Below, piece by piece: positions 42,410 through 50,378 of a stretch of 64,000 bases of DNA (position 1 is the stretch's first letter; every line of letters starts with the position of its first letter). The DNA comes from an uncultured Phycisphaerales bacterium. Lineage in GTDB: Bacteria > Planctomycetota > Phycisphaerae > WQYP01. Under the pieces are notes generated by a model, which did not search any database, was not told the DNA's origin, and saw nothing but the letters and a program-made list of their open reading frames with translations. The position numbers and the translations under genes are program-made. The stretch lies in assembly GCA_903845195.1 (NCBI GenBank), contig CAIMWO010000052.1:1-64000 (forward strand), written 5' to 3'.

Positions 42410-43228
42410 CTACGCCCGATGCGATGGCACGATCGCGCGCCGTATCCGATCGTACTCCGCCGGTCCTTTTCCTCTGAATCTTTCCCACACATATAAAAAC
42501 TTCATGATGAAGTACGACACGTAGGCTAATCCCAGCGCCACTCCGTCCCATCCCCGCAGGAAGGACTTTTTCTTCACCACCACAACGTATAACGCTCTCA
42601 GCAGTTCTTTGAAGCTCGCCTTGAGCGCCATGTTGCCGTCGGTGTAGTAGCCGGCCTCCAGCCTCGTATACCGCGTGTGCCTCTCCCAAAACATTTCCAG
42701 CGTTTCGTGCGTCAGATGGTAAAACGCCACGTCCTCGCTCGGACTCATCCGGTAAATCTTCGTGGAATCGTACGAGATCTCCGTGTGGACTTTATCGCTG
42801 GTGACCAACGCACTCTTCCTGACCAGGATATCCTTGTTGACCATACACCAGGGCGAGCGCTTCGGATCCCTGATGCCCAGCACATACAAGGCAAAAGGCA
42901 AGGCAATGACGTCATAGTCGAAGTCTTCGCGGTTAATCAAATCGAGCACTTTTTCCACCAGCTTCGGATGGATAACATCCGAAGCCGTCACAAACAGCAC
43001 CCACTCGTTCGTGGCCAGCGCCACGGCCCGCTGAAGCTCCTCTCCCGTACCGTCCTGGTACGGAATGCTGATGATGTTGTTCGTGTACTTCCGCGCAATC
43101 TCCACCGTCCTGTCCTGCGATGATTTATCGATCAACACGATGTCGTCGCTCCAGGCGAAGCTCTGTAGCATATATTCGATTCGCCGCTCCTCGTTGTAGA
43201 CGCCCGCGATGATCGATATGTTTTTCAT
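42410..43228 (-). CDS. Family 2 glycosyltransferase, WaaE/KdtX-like
   Basis: A 272-residue GT2 protein with ISIIAGVYNEERRIEYMLQS, WSDDIVLIDKSSQDRTVEIA and WVLFVTASDVIHP. The short NEE element and the SSQDRT segment fit LPS core beta-1,4-glucosyltransferase-like enzymes (WaaE/KdtX). Two weak hydrophobic stretches near the C-terminus suggest membrane contact. Base composition (more A/T) differs slightly from the flanking GT genes, which may indicate a separate origin. Confidence 0.84.
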   Translation of the reverse strand: MKNISIIAGVYNEERRIEYMLQSFAWSDDIVLIDKSSQDRTVEIARKYTNNIISIPYQDGTGEELQRAVALATNEWVLFVTASDVIHPKLVEKVLDLINREDFDYDVIALPFALYVLGIRDPKRSPWCMVNKDILVRKSALVTSDKVHTEISYDSTKIYRMSPSEDVAFYHLTHETLEMFWERHTRYTRLEAGYYTDGNMALKASFKELLRALYVVVVKKKSFLRGWDGVALGLAYVSYFIMKFLYVWERFRGKGPAEYDRIRRAIVPSHRA

Positions 43229-43304
43229 GCACGTTCCCCTGCATTTCCTTGATCGTCTTCAATGGGCATCGCCACACCCAGGACCGCGATTCCGCTTCCC
43301 ACGT

Positions 43305-44039
43305 TCAGCGCACAAATAACGCGTTCATGATGCTGCCCTTGTACAACTCTTCCGCGAAGAGCTTGAATCCTTGGCTCTCCAGCCAGCGCCGGTACGCCGG
43401 ATAAAGCACCACACCCTCAAACACCTCGGTGTGATTGACCTCCGTGAAAATGGCGCGCACCTGGCTCAGCACCTTGGGCGCGGCATTCAACGCCGCGAAC
43501 TCATGCCCCTGTATATCCAACCACAGAAAATCGACGTGCGCCACGCCGCATTGCTCCGCCCACAGATCCAGCGTCGTCGTCTGTACGTCCAGCTGCGTCT
43601 CAAAACTCACCGCAGGATTGTCGACGAGATGATCCTTCGGACGCATCAACGAGCTCGATCCATCCGACGCGCCGCCGCTGACAAAAATTGTCGCCGTCCC
43701 CGCACGTTCGCTCAGCGCCATCGGATATCGATGAACATTGGGCCAGCGCGCCGTGTTTTGACAGAGTTGTTCATACATACGCGGGATCGGCTCAAAACAA
43801 TGAATCGTCGCACGCCGCCAGTGGCGCCGAAAACGCACCGTGTCAGCGCCAATATGTGCTCCCGCCTCCACAATCACCGGCGCGCCCGGAAGAAATTTTC
43901 CGATAACACCCAGCGGTATCCCCCCCGGCCGCAGACCGCCGCCTTCGTGCGGCGGCGCTAATCGCCAGGAAAGATCTGGCGTCTTCCACCGCTGCGGCAG
44001 AAAGTGCTTCGCAAGCCTGCTGAGTTGTTCCCTGATCAT
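43305..44039 (-). CDS. FkbM-family methyltransferase
   Basis: A 244-residue SAM-dependent methyltransferase: PVIVEAGAHIGADTVRF (SAM loop), IHCFEPIP, VDFLWLDIQGHEFAALN and the C-terminal IFTEVNHTEVFEG. It is likely to O-methylate a sugar of the exported glycan. The ATG at 44039 avoids a 29-base overlap with the ABC gene; a longer start at 44093 is possible. It follows the Wzt-like gene on the same strand, where methylation can act as a chain-length signal for ABC-dependent export (known for E. coli O8/O9a; inference here). Confidence 0.85.
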   Translation of the reverse strand: MIREQLSRLAKHFLPQRWKTPDLSWRLAPPHEGGGLRPGGIPLGVIGKFLPGAPVIVEAGAHIGADTVRFRRHWRRATIHCFEPIPRMYEQLCQNTARWPNVHRYPMALSERAGTATIFVSGGASDGSSSLMRPKDHLVDNPAVSFETQLDVQTTTLDLWAEQCGVAHVDFLWLDIQGHEFAALNAAPKVLSQVRAIFTEVNHTEVFEGVVLYPAYRRWLESQGFKLFAEELYKGSIMNALFVR

Positions 44040-44064
44040 CGCACCGCTGCTTTCATGACTGAAC

Positions 44065-45336
44065 CTATGGTCGCTCAGCAACCGCTTCCGCATCCCATTG
44101 CAAAAGCGGGAAAATCACACCGGCATGATTCCGTTCATTCAGGATGCCGTGAAAAGACGATACGCTCGGATCCAACTGCACGTTGAATCGCAACACCGGC
44201 TCGCCCATCTTCATCACATCCTTCACGCAGTGAATGGAGGCCTGCGGAACAATCAGGTACTCGCCCAGATTCAATAAGTGCGGCGGTATCCGGCACGTCA
44301 ACACGTGCGTTCCCACCGGCAGCGGTTCCATCGGATGAACCGTATCCACATGATGGATGCGCCACACCACCGTCGACGCCTTGATCAACTCAAATCCCAC
44401 CTTGAGCAGTTCCTGCCGCTGCCGCACCCGCACCCGAATGCGCACGCAAACCGTCTCGCTGTTCGCAAACGTATCGCGCGGCTGACCGTTTTCGGCCGTC
44501 AATTCAAACCGTTCCACATAGGCTTCCTGCGTCCCATCATCCGCCACCGTGTTCTGCCAGGAACCCGTCGTCGCGGTCGTGCGCTGCGCACTTTCATAGG
44601 CATGAATCGCCCCCGGAACTGCTCCCGCATAGGTAATCTGACCGCCTGTCAGAACGATGCAACTCGTACACAACTGCGCCACCGCCGCCAGATTGTGACT
44701 GACAAACAACACCGTCCGCCCGTCCTTCGCCACTTCGCTCATCCGCCCCAGGCATTTCTTCTGAAACTGTGCATCACCCACCGCCAGCACCTCATCCACC
44801 ACCAGAATCTCCGGCTCCAGATGCGCCGCCACCGCAAACGCCAGCCGCATGTACATCCCCGATGAATAATGTTTCACCGGCGTGTCCAGGAATTTCTCCA
44901 CCTCCGCAAAGTCCACGATCTCATCAAACTTCCGCCGTATCTCCGGCCGCTTCATCCCCAAGATCGCCCCGTTCAGAAAAATGTTCTCCCGCCCCGTCAG
45001 CTCCGGATGAAAGCCCGTCCCCACCTCCAGCAAACTGCCGATCCGCCCGTACAAATCCACATTCCCTTCCGTCATTTCGGTCACGCGCGAAAGAATCTTC
45101 AGCAGCGTGCTTTTGCCCGCACCGTTCCGCCCGATGATCCCCAGCACCTCCCCCTGGCGAAGATCGAACGACACATCCTTCAGCGCCCAGAAATGCCCGT
45201 CCCCCTGCTTTTCCCGCCGCCGAAATGGCGCCGCCAGCATCCCCGTAAGCGACTCCGTTAGCCGCCGGTAGTTCACCCGCTGCCCGATCTGGTAGCGCTT
45301 GCTCAGACCCTTCACTCTGATCGCCAGTTTGCTCAT
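44065..45336 (-). CDS. wzt: Polysaccharide ABC transporter ATPase with C-terminal glycan-binding domain
   Basis: A 423-residue Wzt-like protein. The ATPase domain (about 1-245) has Walker A GIIGRNGAGKSTLLK, signature HYSSGMYMRLAFAVA and Walker B ILVVDEVLAVGD, plus LLEVGTGFHPELTGRENIFL, typical of O-antigen/teichoic acid exporters. The remaining 170 residues form a beta-rich domain of the Wzt C-terminal type that recognises the glycan end before export. It works with the permease encoded six bases upstream (45343). Location: cytoplasmic face of the inner membrane. Confidence 0.92.
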   Translation of the reverse strand: MSKLAIRVKGLSKRYQIGQRVNYRRLTESLTGMLAAPFRRREKQGDGHFWALKDVSFDLRQGEVLGIIGRNGAGKSTLLKILSRVTEMTEGNVDLYGRIGSLLEVGTGFHPELTGRENIFLNGAILGMKRPEIRRKFDEIVDFAEVEKFLDTPVKHYSSGMYMRLAFAVAAHLEPEILVVDEVLAVGDAQFQKKCLGRMSEVAKDGRTVLFVSHNLAAVAQLCTSCIVLTGGQITYAGAVPGAIHAYESAQRTTATTGSWQNTVADDGTQEAYVERFELTAENGQPRDTFANSETVCVRIRVRVRQRQELLKVGFELIKASTVVWRIHHVDTVHPMEPLPVGTHVLTCRIPPHLLNLGEYLIVPQASIHCVKDVMKMGEPVLRFNVQLDPSVSSFHGILNERNHAGVIFPLLQWDAEAVAERP

Positions 45337-45342
45337 GCTTCC

Positions 45343-46236
45343 TTACACCCAGTCCGCCATCGTCCGTTCCATCCGCCGGAAATAGAACATCCCGCCCACA
45401 AACAGCACGAATACCGTCGCGCCGCTCGCCGCTAGCATCGTCCACATCGGCTCGACATTCCCCAGCAACGCCCATCGAAACGCCTGAATCGCCCCCGCCA
45501 TCGGATTCATCCCATACACCACCTGCCACTGCCCCTCCACCAAACTCGCCGGGTACACCACCGGCGAGGCAAAGAACCACACCTGTATCAGGAATGGAAC
45601 CGCATACCGAAAATCCCGGTAATGCGCATTCAATGCCGACAACCACAGCCCCACCGACAATGCCGTGATCACCACCATCACCACCAGCACCGGCAACAGC
45701 AGCATCGCCGGCCCGACGCCAATGTGGTAGTACCATAGCATTACAAAGAACAACACCGACGAAATTGCAAAATCCACCAGCCCCGACAATACCGCCGCAA
45801 ACGGTATCAATAATCGCGGGAAATAAACCTTTGTCACCAGCCGCTCGTTCTCGATCAAACTGTTGCTCGCCTGCGTCAGCGATTGCGAAAACAACTGCCA
45901 CGGCAACAACGCACAATACGCAAACACCGGATACGGGATATCCCCCGGCACCTTCACCAGTTTTCCCACGAACAACGTGAAGATCACCATCGCCGCCACC
46001 GGCTGCAGCAACGCCCACAACACCCCCAGCACCGTCTGCTTGTACCGCACCCTGATGTCGCGCGCCGCCAGGAACCACAGCAGGTCCCGGTAGTGCCACA
46101 ACTCCGTAGCATTGATTGCCTGCCAACCCCGCCGCGGCCGCAACCGCAGCAGCGGTTCCCCCTCAACCTCGGTCTCAATCGTATTTACCACGTCTTCCAA
46201 GGCGCCTGCCCCTCCTGCCACAATCGCTACCTTCAT
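45343..46236 (-). CDS. wzm: Polysaccharide ABC transporter permease
   Basis: A 297-residue ABC-2-type permease with six helices, of the Wzm/TagG family. It has the characteristic helical region before the first membrane span (LWHYRDLLWFLAARDIRVRYKQTVLGVLW) and later YPASLVEGQWQVVYGMNP. It exports lipid-linked polysaccharide together with the Wzt-like ATPase. A 45-residue N-terminal cytoplasmic extension (MKVAIVAGGAGALEDVVNTI) precedes the usual start of the family. The gene follows the NusG-like gene after a 54-base gap. Confidence 0.9.
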   Translation of the reverse strand: MKVAIVAGGAGALEDVVNTIETEVEGEPLLRLRPRRGWQAINATELWHYRDLLWFLAARDIRVRYKQTVLGVLWALLQPVAAMVIFTLFVGKLVKVPGDIPYPVFAYCALLPWQLFSQSLTQASNSLIENERLVTKVYFPRLLIPFAAVLSGLVDFAISSVLFFVMLWYYHIGVGPAMLLLPVLVVMVVITALSVGLWLSALNAHYRDFRYAVPFLIQVWFFASPVVYPASLVEGQWQVVYGMNPMAGAIQAFRWALLGNVEPMWTMLAASGATVFVLFVGGMFYFRRMERTMADWV

Positions 46237-46290
46237 CGACTTCTCCGTTTTCGTCTTGCCAAATCCCGCACGCTCGTGCCATCGTAGTAT

Positions 46291-46845
46291 CTACGATTCC
46301 TCCAGCGCCTCCACCAGCTCCGGCTCGATCATCAACTCCGCCCCCTGGCCTAAAATGCTTATCTGCAATACAAACTTCAACGCCCCGTCACGCCGGATCA
46401 AAGTCCCCGCAATCCCCTTGAGGGGCCCGGCCGTCACCCGGCAACGCACACCCACCGCCATGCCCGGATACGGATCCGTCACCCGCCCCTCGCGCAGCAC
46501 GCGATACAACTGCTCCAACTCCGCGCCCAACTGGTCCTGATCCGCTACCGCAATCACCTGGCATAGCCGATCCGTCCTAAGCGCCCCCTGCCGCGCCGCC
46601 TCATCCCCGCAGAAAAAAACGTACCCCGGAAACAGCGGCATCATGCCCCGCCGCTTGCGTCCCCCCGAAAACGTCACCCGTTCCACCAGTGGCAGAAAAT
46701 ACGCGATCCCCCGCTCCCGCAAATCCCAGCCAAATGCCTTCTCGCACCGCGCCTTGGTATGCCCAACCCACCACGGCCCACCGAGCGCCATCGGCCCCGA
46801 AACGTCCGGATACAGGCTCGGCGGATTGTCAGCCAACTTCAACAT
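46291..46845 (-). CDS. Specialised NusG-family antiterminator (RfaH/UpxY-like)
   Basis: A 184-residue protein with an NGN domain (WWVGHTKARCEKAFGWDL, MMPLFPGYVFFCG) and a C-terminal KOW domain (GVRCRVTAGPLKGIAGTLIR). It is shorter and more divergent than housekeeping NusG, like the operon-specific paralogues RfaH, UpxY and LoaP, which let RNA polymerase read through long polysaccharide operons. It is the first gene of the minus-strand unit that runs about 9 kb to 38037, so it probably controls its own cluster. The start is the ATG at 46843-46845; an upstream open frame is not protein-like. Confidence 0.83.
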   Translation of the reverse strand: MLKLADNPPSLYPDVSGPMALGGPWWVGHTKARCEKAFGWDLRERGIAYFLPLVERVTFSGGRKRRGMMPLFPGYVFFCGDEAARQGALRTDRLCQVIAVADQDQLGAELEQLYRVLREGRVTDPYPGMAVGVRCRVTAGPLKGIAGTLIRRDGALKFVLQISILGQGAELMIEPELVEALEES

Positions 46846-47154
46846 CGCTCTTACCCCGCAGTCCCCTCCGCCCAGACTTCGTCCCCGTCGGTGCACCGCG
46901 CCGATGACAAAATCGTCCGCCGTTCGGTCCAGACGGCCCCGCCGCCTGTGTCCACAGATTACGCCGCGTCCCCCCCATACGCAACCTCCCCCACACACCT
47001 AACACCCCTTCCAAAAATAACTTAGCAGTAGCATCTCTTGCCCCCCAAAGCCCGCCAACCATGTTGGCGCGGGTTGATCAACTCGCGCGCACAAACCCGC
47101 GTATCAAACCCCAGCTTTCGCCTACGCCCCGCTCCCAGTTTTTTGTTTCGTGTT
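46846..47154 (-). promoter_or_regulatory. Region upstream of the polysaccharide operon
   Basis: This 309-base gap lies between the histidine kinase stop and the NusG-like gene and must hold the promoter for the minus-strand polysaccharide operon. A hairpin CGCCAA-CCATG-TTGGCG (47053-47069), extendable with a bulge to CCCG/CGGG, may terminate the kinase transcript. I looked for an ops/JUMPstart element in the correct orientation and saw none. No gene is supported here. Confidence 0.35.
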
Positions 47155-48036
47155 CTATGGTTTGGGGTTTACCGCGGTTTCTGCGGACCGCGCCAGTGGC
47201 AATTCCAGAATGAACGTTGCCCCCAGTCCCAACGTGCTTTCCACCCGAATCCCGCCGCCTGCGAGTTGCAGTAATTCCCGGCAGATCGTGAGCCCAAGTC
47301 CTGTGCCACCTTTGGGGACCACCTCGGCGGGCAATTCCGCGGCACCGGCCACTTCCGCCACCGCGCCGGCAGGCCGCGTCTTGGTCGAAAAGAAGGGCTC
47401 AAAGATCCGCGGCAACACCTCGGCCGGAATCCCCGGTCCCGTATCGGTGATGCGGATCTCCACCCGATCCTCACGCACGACAGCCGCCGCAACCGTCAGG
47501 CGTTTGGGCGCCCGTCGCACGCCTTGTACCAGCGGGCTCAGCATGGCCGCGCGGGCGTTGACGATCAGATTCATCAGCACCTGCTGCAACTGCCCGCCAT
47601 TCATCCCCACCGCCAGTTCCTCGGGCACATTGGTCGAAAGCGTGATCCCATCCTTGGAAAGATCCCGCGACAGACATGCCAGCGTTTCATTCAGGGCATG
47701 TTTGACGTTCACGGTCGTCGATTCATCACCGCGGGCGAACCCCAGCAGACTCTTGGAAATATTCGCCATGCGCTCCGCCCCCGACAGCGCCTTGCTCAGT
47801 GCCTTGGTCCGCAGCACATCATCCGCCTTGTCCGACAGCGCGTACTGCGTGTACGAAATCATCGGCGTCAGGATGTTATTGAATTCATGCGCGATTACGG
47901 CCGTGACCATGCCCAGCGTCGCAAGTTTCTGCTGTTCGTGCAGAGTCTGCTGCAGGCGGTCGATGCGGCTCTGGAGAGTGGCCAGGGCCATTTCCAGGGA
48001 GGAGGGATCCAGGACTTGTCGGGGGGCTCGGGCCAC
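47155..48036 (-). CDS. Soluble sensor histidine kinase
   Basis: A 293-residue cytoplasmic histidine kinase without transmembrane helices. A short coiled coil (ALATLQSRIDRLQQTLHEQQ) leads into the H-box VTAVIAHEFNNILTP with the phosphorylated His near residue 50. The ATPase domain has the N-box QVLMNLIVNARAAM, DTGPGIP, the F-box EPFFSTK and GTGLGLTI. No PAS or receiver domain and no adjacent response regulator are visible, so its signal and partner are unknown. The GTG start at 48036 follows GGAG by six bases. Confidence 0.86.
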   Translation of the reverse strand: MARAPRQVLDPSSLEMALATLQSRIDRLQQTLHEQQKLATLGMVTAVIAHEFNNILTPMISYTQYALSDKADDVLRTKALSKALSGAERMANISKSLLGFARGDESTTVNVKHALNETLACLSRDLSKDGITLSTNVPEELAVGMNGGQLQQVLMNLIVNARAAMLSPLVQGVRRAPKRLTVAAAVVREDRVEIRITDTGPGIPAEVLPRIFEPFFSTKTRPAGAVAEVAGAAELPAEVVPKGGTGLGLTICRELLQLAGGGIRVESTLGLGATFILELPLARSAETAVNPKP

Positions 48037-48464
48037 GGAGACTCCAGGGAGGACAGCGACGTACAGGCACCTGAAACCGCCGGCTCAGGTTCCTGGTCAG
48101 GAAATGGAACACGAGCCGGCGGGCACGCGAGCCGGTCCTCAAGTTGGGCCGAGTCGCTTCAACAATTTCTATCGGGTGTTCAACCGTTTGTCCTTCACCC
48201 GGGATTTTGGCCGGAGCCCTTCGTAGATTCCTATAATAAGTGGCTCAGGATGGCTGAAATAACGTTTCTGCGTTTTTCAAGGAATGGGTGCCGAACCGCC
48301 GACCGGAATTTCGCCTGCTTCCGCGTTGAGAATGGGAAGCTGGGAAAACAGGCTCATCGAAATCTCCAGAAGCGTCCTTCCCGTTTTTCCCTTCCAGTGC
48401 TAACATACTCCGCGCATTGGCTGTGACATCCCACGTAGGGGGGGATCCTCGGTGCCAAGTATTC

Positions 48465-48493
48465 TGGACATTCCTAATAGTAGTTTCTATACT
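48465..48493 (+). promoter_or_regulatory. Sigma-70-type promoter of the polyprenyl synthase gene
   Basis: TGGACA (48465-48470) and TATACT (48488-48493) are separated by exactly 17 bases, each one mismatch from the consensus hexamers. Transcription would begin near 48500, about 87 bases upstream of the ATG at 48587. The rest of the divergent region from 48037 to 48464 shows no gene or clear signal. Confidence 0.65.
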
Positions 48494-48509
48494 TTCAATA
48501 ATTATTGAA
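48494..48509. promoter_or_regulatory. Perfect 16-bp palindrome at the transcription start (possible operator)
   Basis: TTCAATAATTATTGAA is a perfect palindrome directly after the -10 box, so it covers the expected transcription start. Such placement fits a repressor operator. Its AT content stands out against the GC-rich surroundings. The regulator is unknown. Confidence 0.55.
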
Positions 48510-48586
48510 GGATCGCGTGGGGCCATCTGGGCCAGGTAAGAATCCTTCTCGAATGCAGTGACAATCTGATGCGAAGGGATACGACC

Positions 48587-49576
48587 ATGGCCGGAGTTGC
48601 GGCTTCACTCGCCAACTCAATTTCCCCGCACCTCAAGGCGGTCGACGAACTCTTCGCTCAGGAACTCGTCTCCGACCTGCCCAATGTCAATCAGCTCGTC
48701 ACGCACGTCGGTAAATTCCGCGGCAAGATGCTTCGCCCGATGCTCGTGCTGCTTGCCGGCCAAGCTACCGCCGAATCGCCGGAACGCACCCTGACCCGCG
48801 AACACGTCACCCTCGCCACCGTCGTCGAAATGGTCCACATGGCCACGCTGGTGCATGACGACATCCTCGACGGAGCCGAAATCCGCCGGCGCGGGGCTAC
48901 CATCAACCATCTTCACGGCAACGAAGCGGCGGTGCTGCTGGGCGATTTTCTCATCAGCCACGCGTTTCACCTGTGCTCCAGCCTGGATTCGCAGGACGCC
49001 AGCCGGATCATCGGCCACACGACCAACATCGTGTGCGAGGGCGAGCTGACGCAGAATTTCAACCGGCGCAATTGGAAGCTCGACGAGAAGACTTATTACC
49101 TGATCATCTACCGCAAGACCGCGGCGCTGACGGAAGCCTGCTGCCGCCTGGGCGCCATGTGCTCCACCCGCCGGCCCGAGTGGATCGAGGCACTGGCGAC
49201 TTTCGGCAAGCAACTGGGCCTTGCGTTCCAGATTGTCGACGACATCTTGGACATCTGCGGCCAGCAAAAACTCGTCGGCAAGAGCCTTGGAACGGACATC
49301 GAAAAAGGGAAACTCACCCTCCCAATGATTCATTTCCTGAAGCACGCGGCCCCGCAACACCGGGAACTGCTCATCGGTCTTCTGGAAAGCCAGGAACACG
49401 ATCGCGTCGAGCGGGTCCGGCAACTGCTGGCGCCCAGCGAATCGATTGCATACGCCAGAAGCGAGGCCGAACGACTGGTTTCGGAGGCCATCCGAGCGCT
49501 GCACGTGCTGCCACAGAGCGAAGCGCGCGAGGCACTCATGGAAGCCGCCCATTACGTCACCGTCCGCGACAAGTAA
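48587..49576 (+). CDS. Polyprenyl diphosphate synthase
   Basis: Builds a long trans-polyprenyl diphosphate (quinone side chain, or similar) from isopentenyl diphosphate and an allylic primer. The 329-residue protein has the first Asp-rich motif LVHDDILDGAEIRRG and the second FQIVDDILDICG, plus GKMLRPMLVLLAG at the substrate entrance and DIEKGKLTLPMIHFL. It resembles IspB/octaprenyl-type enzymes in length. GAAGGGA lies before the ATG at 48587, so the shorter start is chosen. A strong promoter lies upstream. It is the last typical chromosomal gene before the truncated tRNA. Confidence 0.9.
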   Translation: MAGVAASLANSISPHLKAVDELFAQELVSDLPNVNQLVTHVGKFRGKMLRPMLVLLAGQATAESPERTLTREHVTLATVVEMVHMATLVHDDILDGAEIRRRGATINHLHGNEAAVLLGDFLISHAFHLCSSLDSQDASRIIGHTTNIVCEGELTQNFNRRNWKLDEKTYYLIIYRKTAALTEACCRLGAMCSTRRPEWIEALATFGKQLGLAFQIVDDILDICGQQKLVGKSLGTDIEKGKLTLPMIHFLKHAAPQHRELLIGLLESQEHDRVERVRQLLAPSESIAYARSEAERLVSEAIRALHVLPQSEAREALMEAAHYVTVRDK

Positions 49577-49635
49577 CGATTACTCCCGCCAGTAACGACG
49601 GACGATTCCGGCAGAGGATGGAAGACCGTGCGCAC

Positions 49636-49664
49636 TTGCCTGAGCGTGCGGGAATCGGTATGTT
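49636..49664 (+). promoter_or_regulatory. Probable promoter of the tRNA-Val gene
   Basis: TTGCCT (49636-49641) and TATGTT (49659-49664) are 17 bases apart and about 38 bases upstream of the tRNA-like sequence. They remain in place although the tRNA is truncated, so transcription would now enter the terminator at 49748. Confidence 0.45.
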
Positions 49665-49701
49665 TGAGGTTCGCGTTTCCGCTGAAAGGCGGGAGAATCG
49701 C

Positions 49702-49742
49702 GGGCGTTTAGCTCAGTTGGTTAGAGCGTACGGATCACACCC
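49702..49742 (+). tRNA. Truncated tRNA-Val(CAC), 5' half only
   Basis: The acceptor strand GGGCGTT, TA, the D arm GCTC-AGTTGGTTA-GAGC, the anticodon stem 5' side TACGG and the loop ATCACAC (anticodon CAC at 49736-49738) are all present. After two bases of the 3' side of the anticodon stem (CC) the sequence departs: no variable loop, T arm (TTCGANTC) or 3' acceptor strand follows here or elsewhere in the window. The gene is therefore broken at the anticodon region, a typical integration point for islands. Either the 3' half moved to the far end of the island, or the gene is dead and another valine tRNA substitutes. Confidence 0.75.
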
Positions 49743-49747
49743 ACTTT

Positions 49748-49770
49748 GCCTGTAAATGCAGGCTTTTTTT
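49748..49770 (+). terminator. Intrinsic terminator at the island edge
   Basis: GCCTG (49748-49752) pairs with CAGGC (49759-49763) around a 6-nt loop and is followed by seven T residues, a classical Rho-independent terminator directly behind the truncated tRNA. Confidence 0.75.
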
Positions 49771-49858
49771 ATGCAATGATCGATTTCGTTCAATGTTTAT
49801 GCGGGTTAAACAATCATGGACTTTAGTTTATGTGATTGATGGGGGCGGCAAAAACCCG

Positions 49859-49913
49859 GTTTTTTACACCCAAAAACAGGTTTTTTTACACCCAATTCGA
49901 TTGGGTGTAAAAG
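49859..49913. repeat. Repeated TTTTTTACACCCA motif with a 13-bp hairpin
   Basis: The motif TTTTTTACACCCA occurs twice in direct orientation (near 49861 and 49883). Its second copy is the left arm of a perfect 13-bp inverted repeat, TTTTACACCCAAT (49885-49897) and ATTGGGTGTAAAA (49901-49913), with a 3-nt loop. So TTACACCCA is present three times within 55 bases. It could be a recombinase or regulator binding array, a terminator on either strand, or part of an attachment region. Confidence 0.65.
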
Positions 49914-50378
49914 TTTGTGTATGCCTAACAGATGCCAAAAGTGGCAGAGGCGATGTTGAGACGTTTTACGGTCCTCAGGCCGGGGGATGACTTGCATGTC
50001 GGCGATGGTCTCGGCAATGCTTCTGGAGGCGAATGTAAGCTCCCGATGGAGACCAGAATGGCGACGATCCTTACATGACCGATGCGTCCAGCGACGGCTC
50101 GATCCTCGCACATGCCGATACACTCAAATCGAGGCGACGTGGCGTCATCGCCTCCTGATCATCACCATCGCCGTCGTCGGCCGATGGCGGGGGTTCGGAC
50201 GTACGGACGGCTTCCGGGTGTGGCGTAGCGGAAAGAGACAATGGGACGCAAATCCAAGACCAATGAACCTGCCGCAGGAAATGCGTTTGGGATCGCCAAA
50301 GGAACTTTTGCCTTGCACGCTTGCGGCACGACCTGCAACAGGCCAAGATCATGGCCAAACTCGGTAGGGAGTTGCACT
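49914..50378. other. Gene-poor leader of the island
   Basis: No convincing gene. An ATG at 50241 is preceded by a strong GGAAAGAG and is in frame with the next gene, but the 46 residues it would add (many Cys, Trp and Pro near the end) are not protein-like from codon 23 on. It may be the remains of a small gene, with another frame (ending in HDLQQAKIMAKLGRELHYGR) looking more protein-like after that point. Confidence 0.35.

Noticed and set aside
47030-47045. GCAGTAGCATCTC as an RfaH-type ops element
   Set aside because: The similarity to GGCGGTAGCNTG is partial and it points along the plus strand, opposite to the NusG-headed operon.
47524-48426. A 300-codon plus-strand frame opposite the histidine kinase
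   Set aside because: It is the mirror of the kinase gene in high-GC DNA. The minus-strand frame has all kinase motifs and a good start.
49793-49990. A 65-codon plus-strand frame at the island edge
   Set aside because: It translates across the 13-bp hairpin and T-runs, and has no ribosome binding site.
49702-50240. tRNA interrupted by a group I intron at the anticodon
   Set aside because: No 3' exon with a T arm or acceptor strand is found downstream, and a terminator follows immediately.
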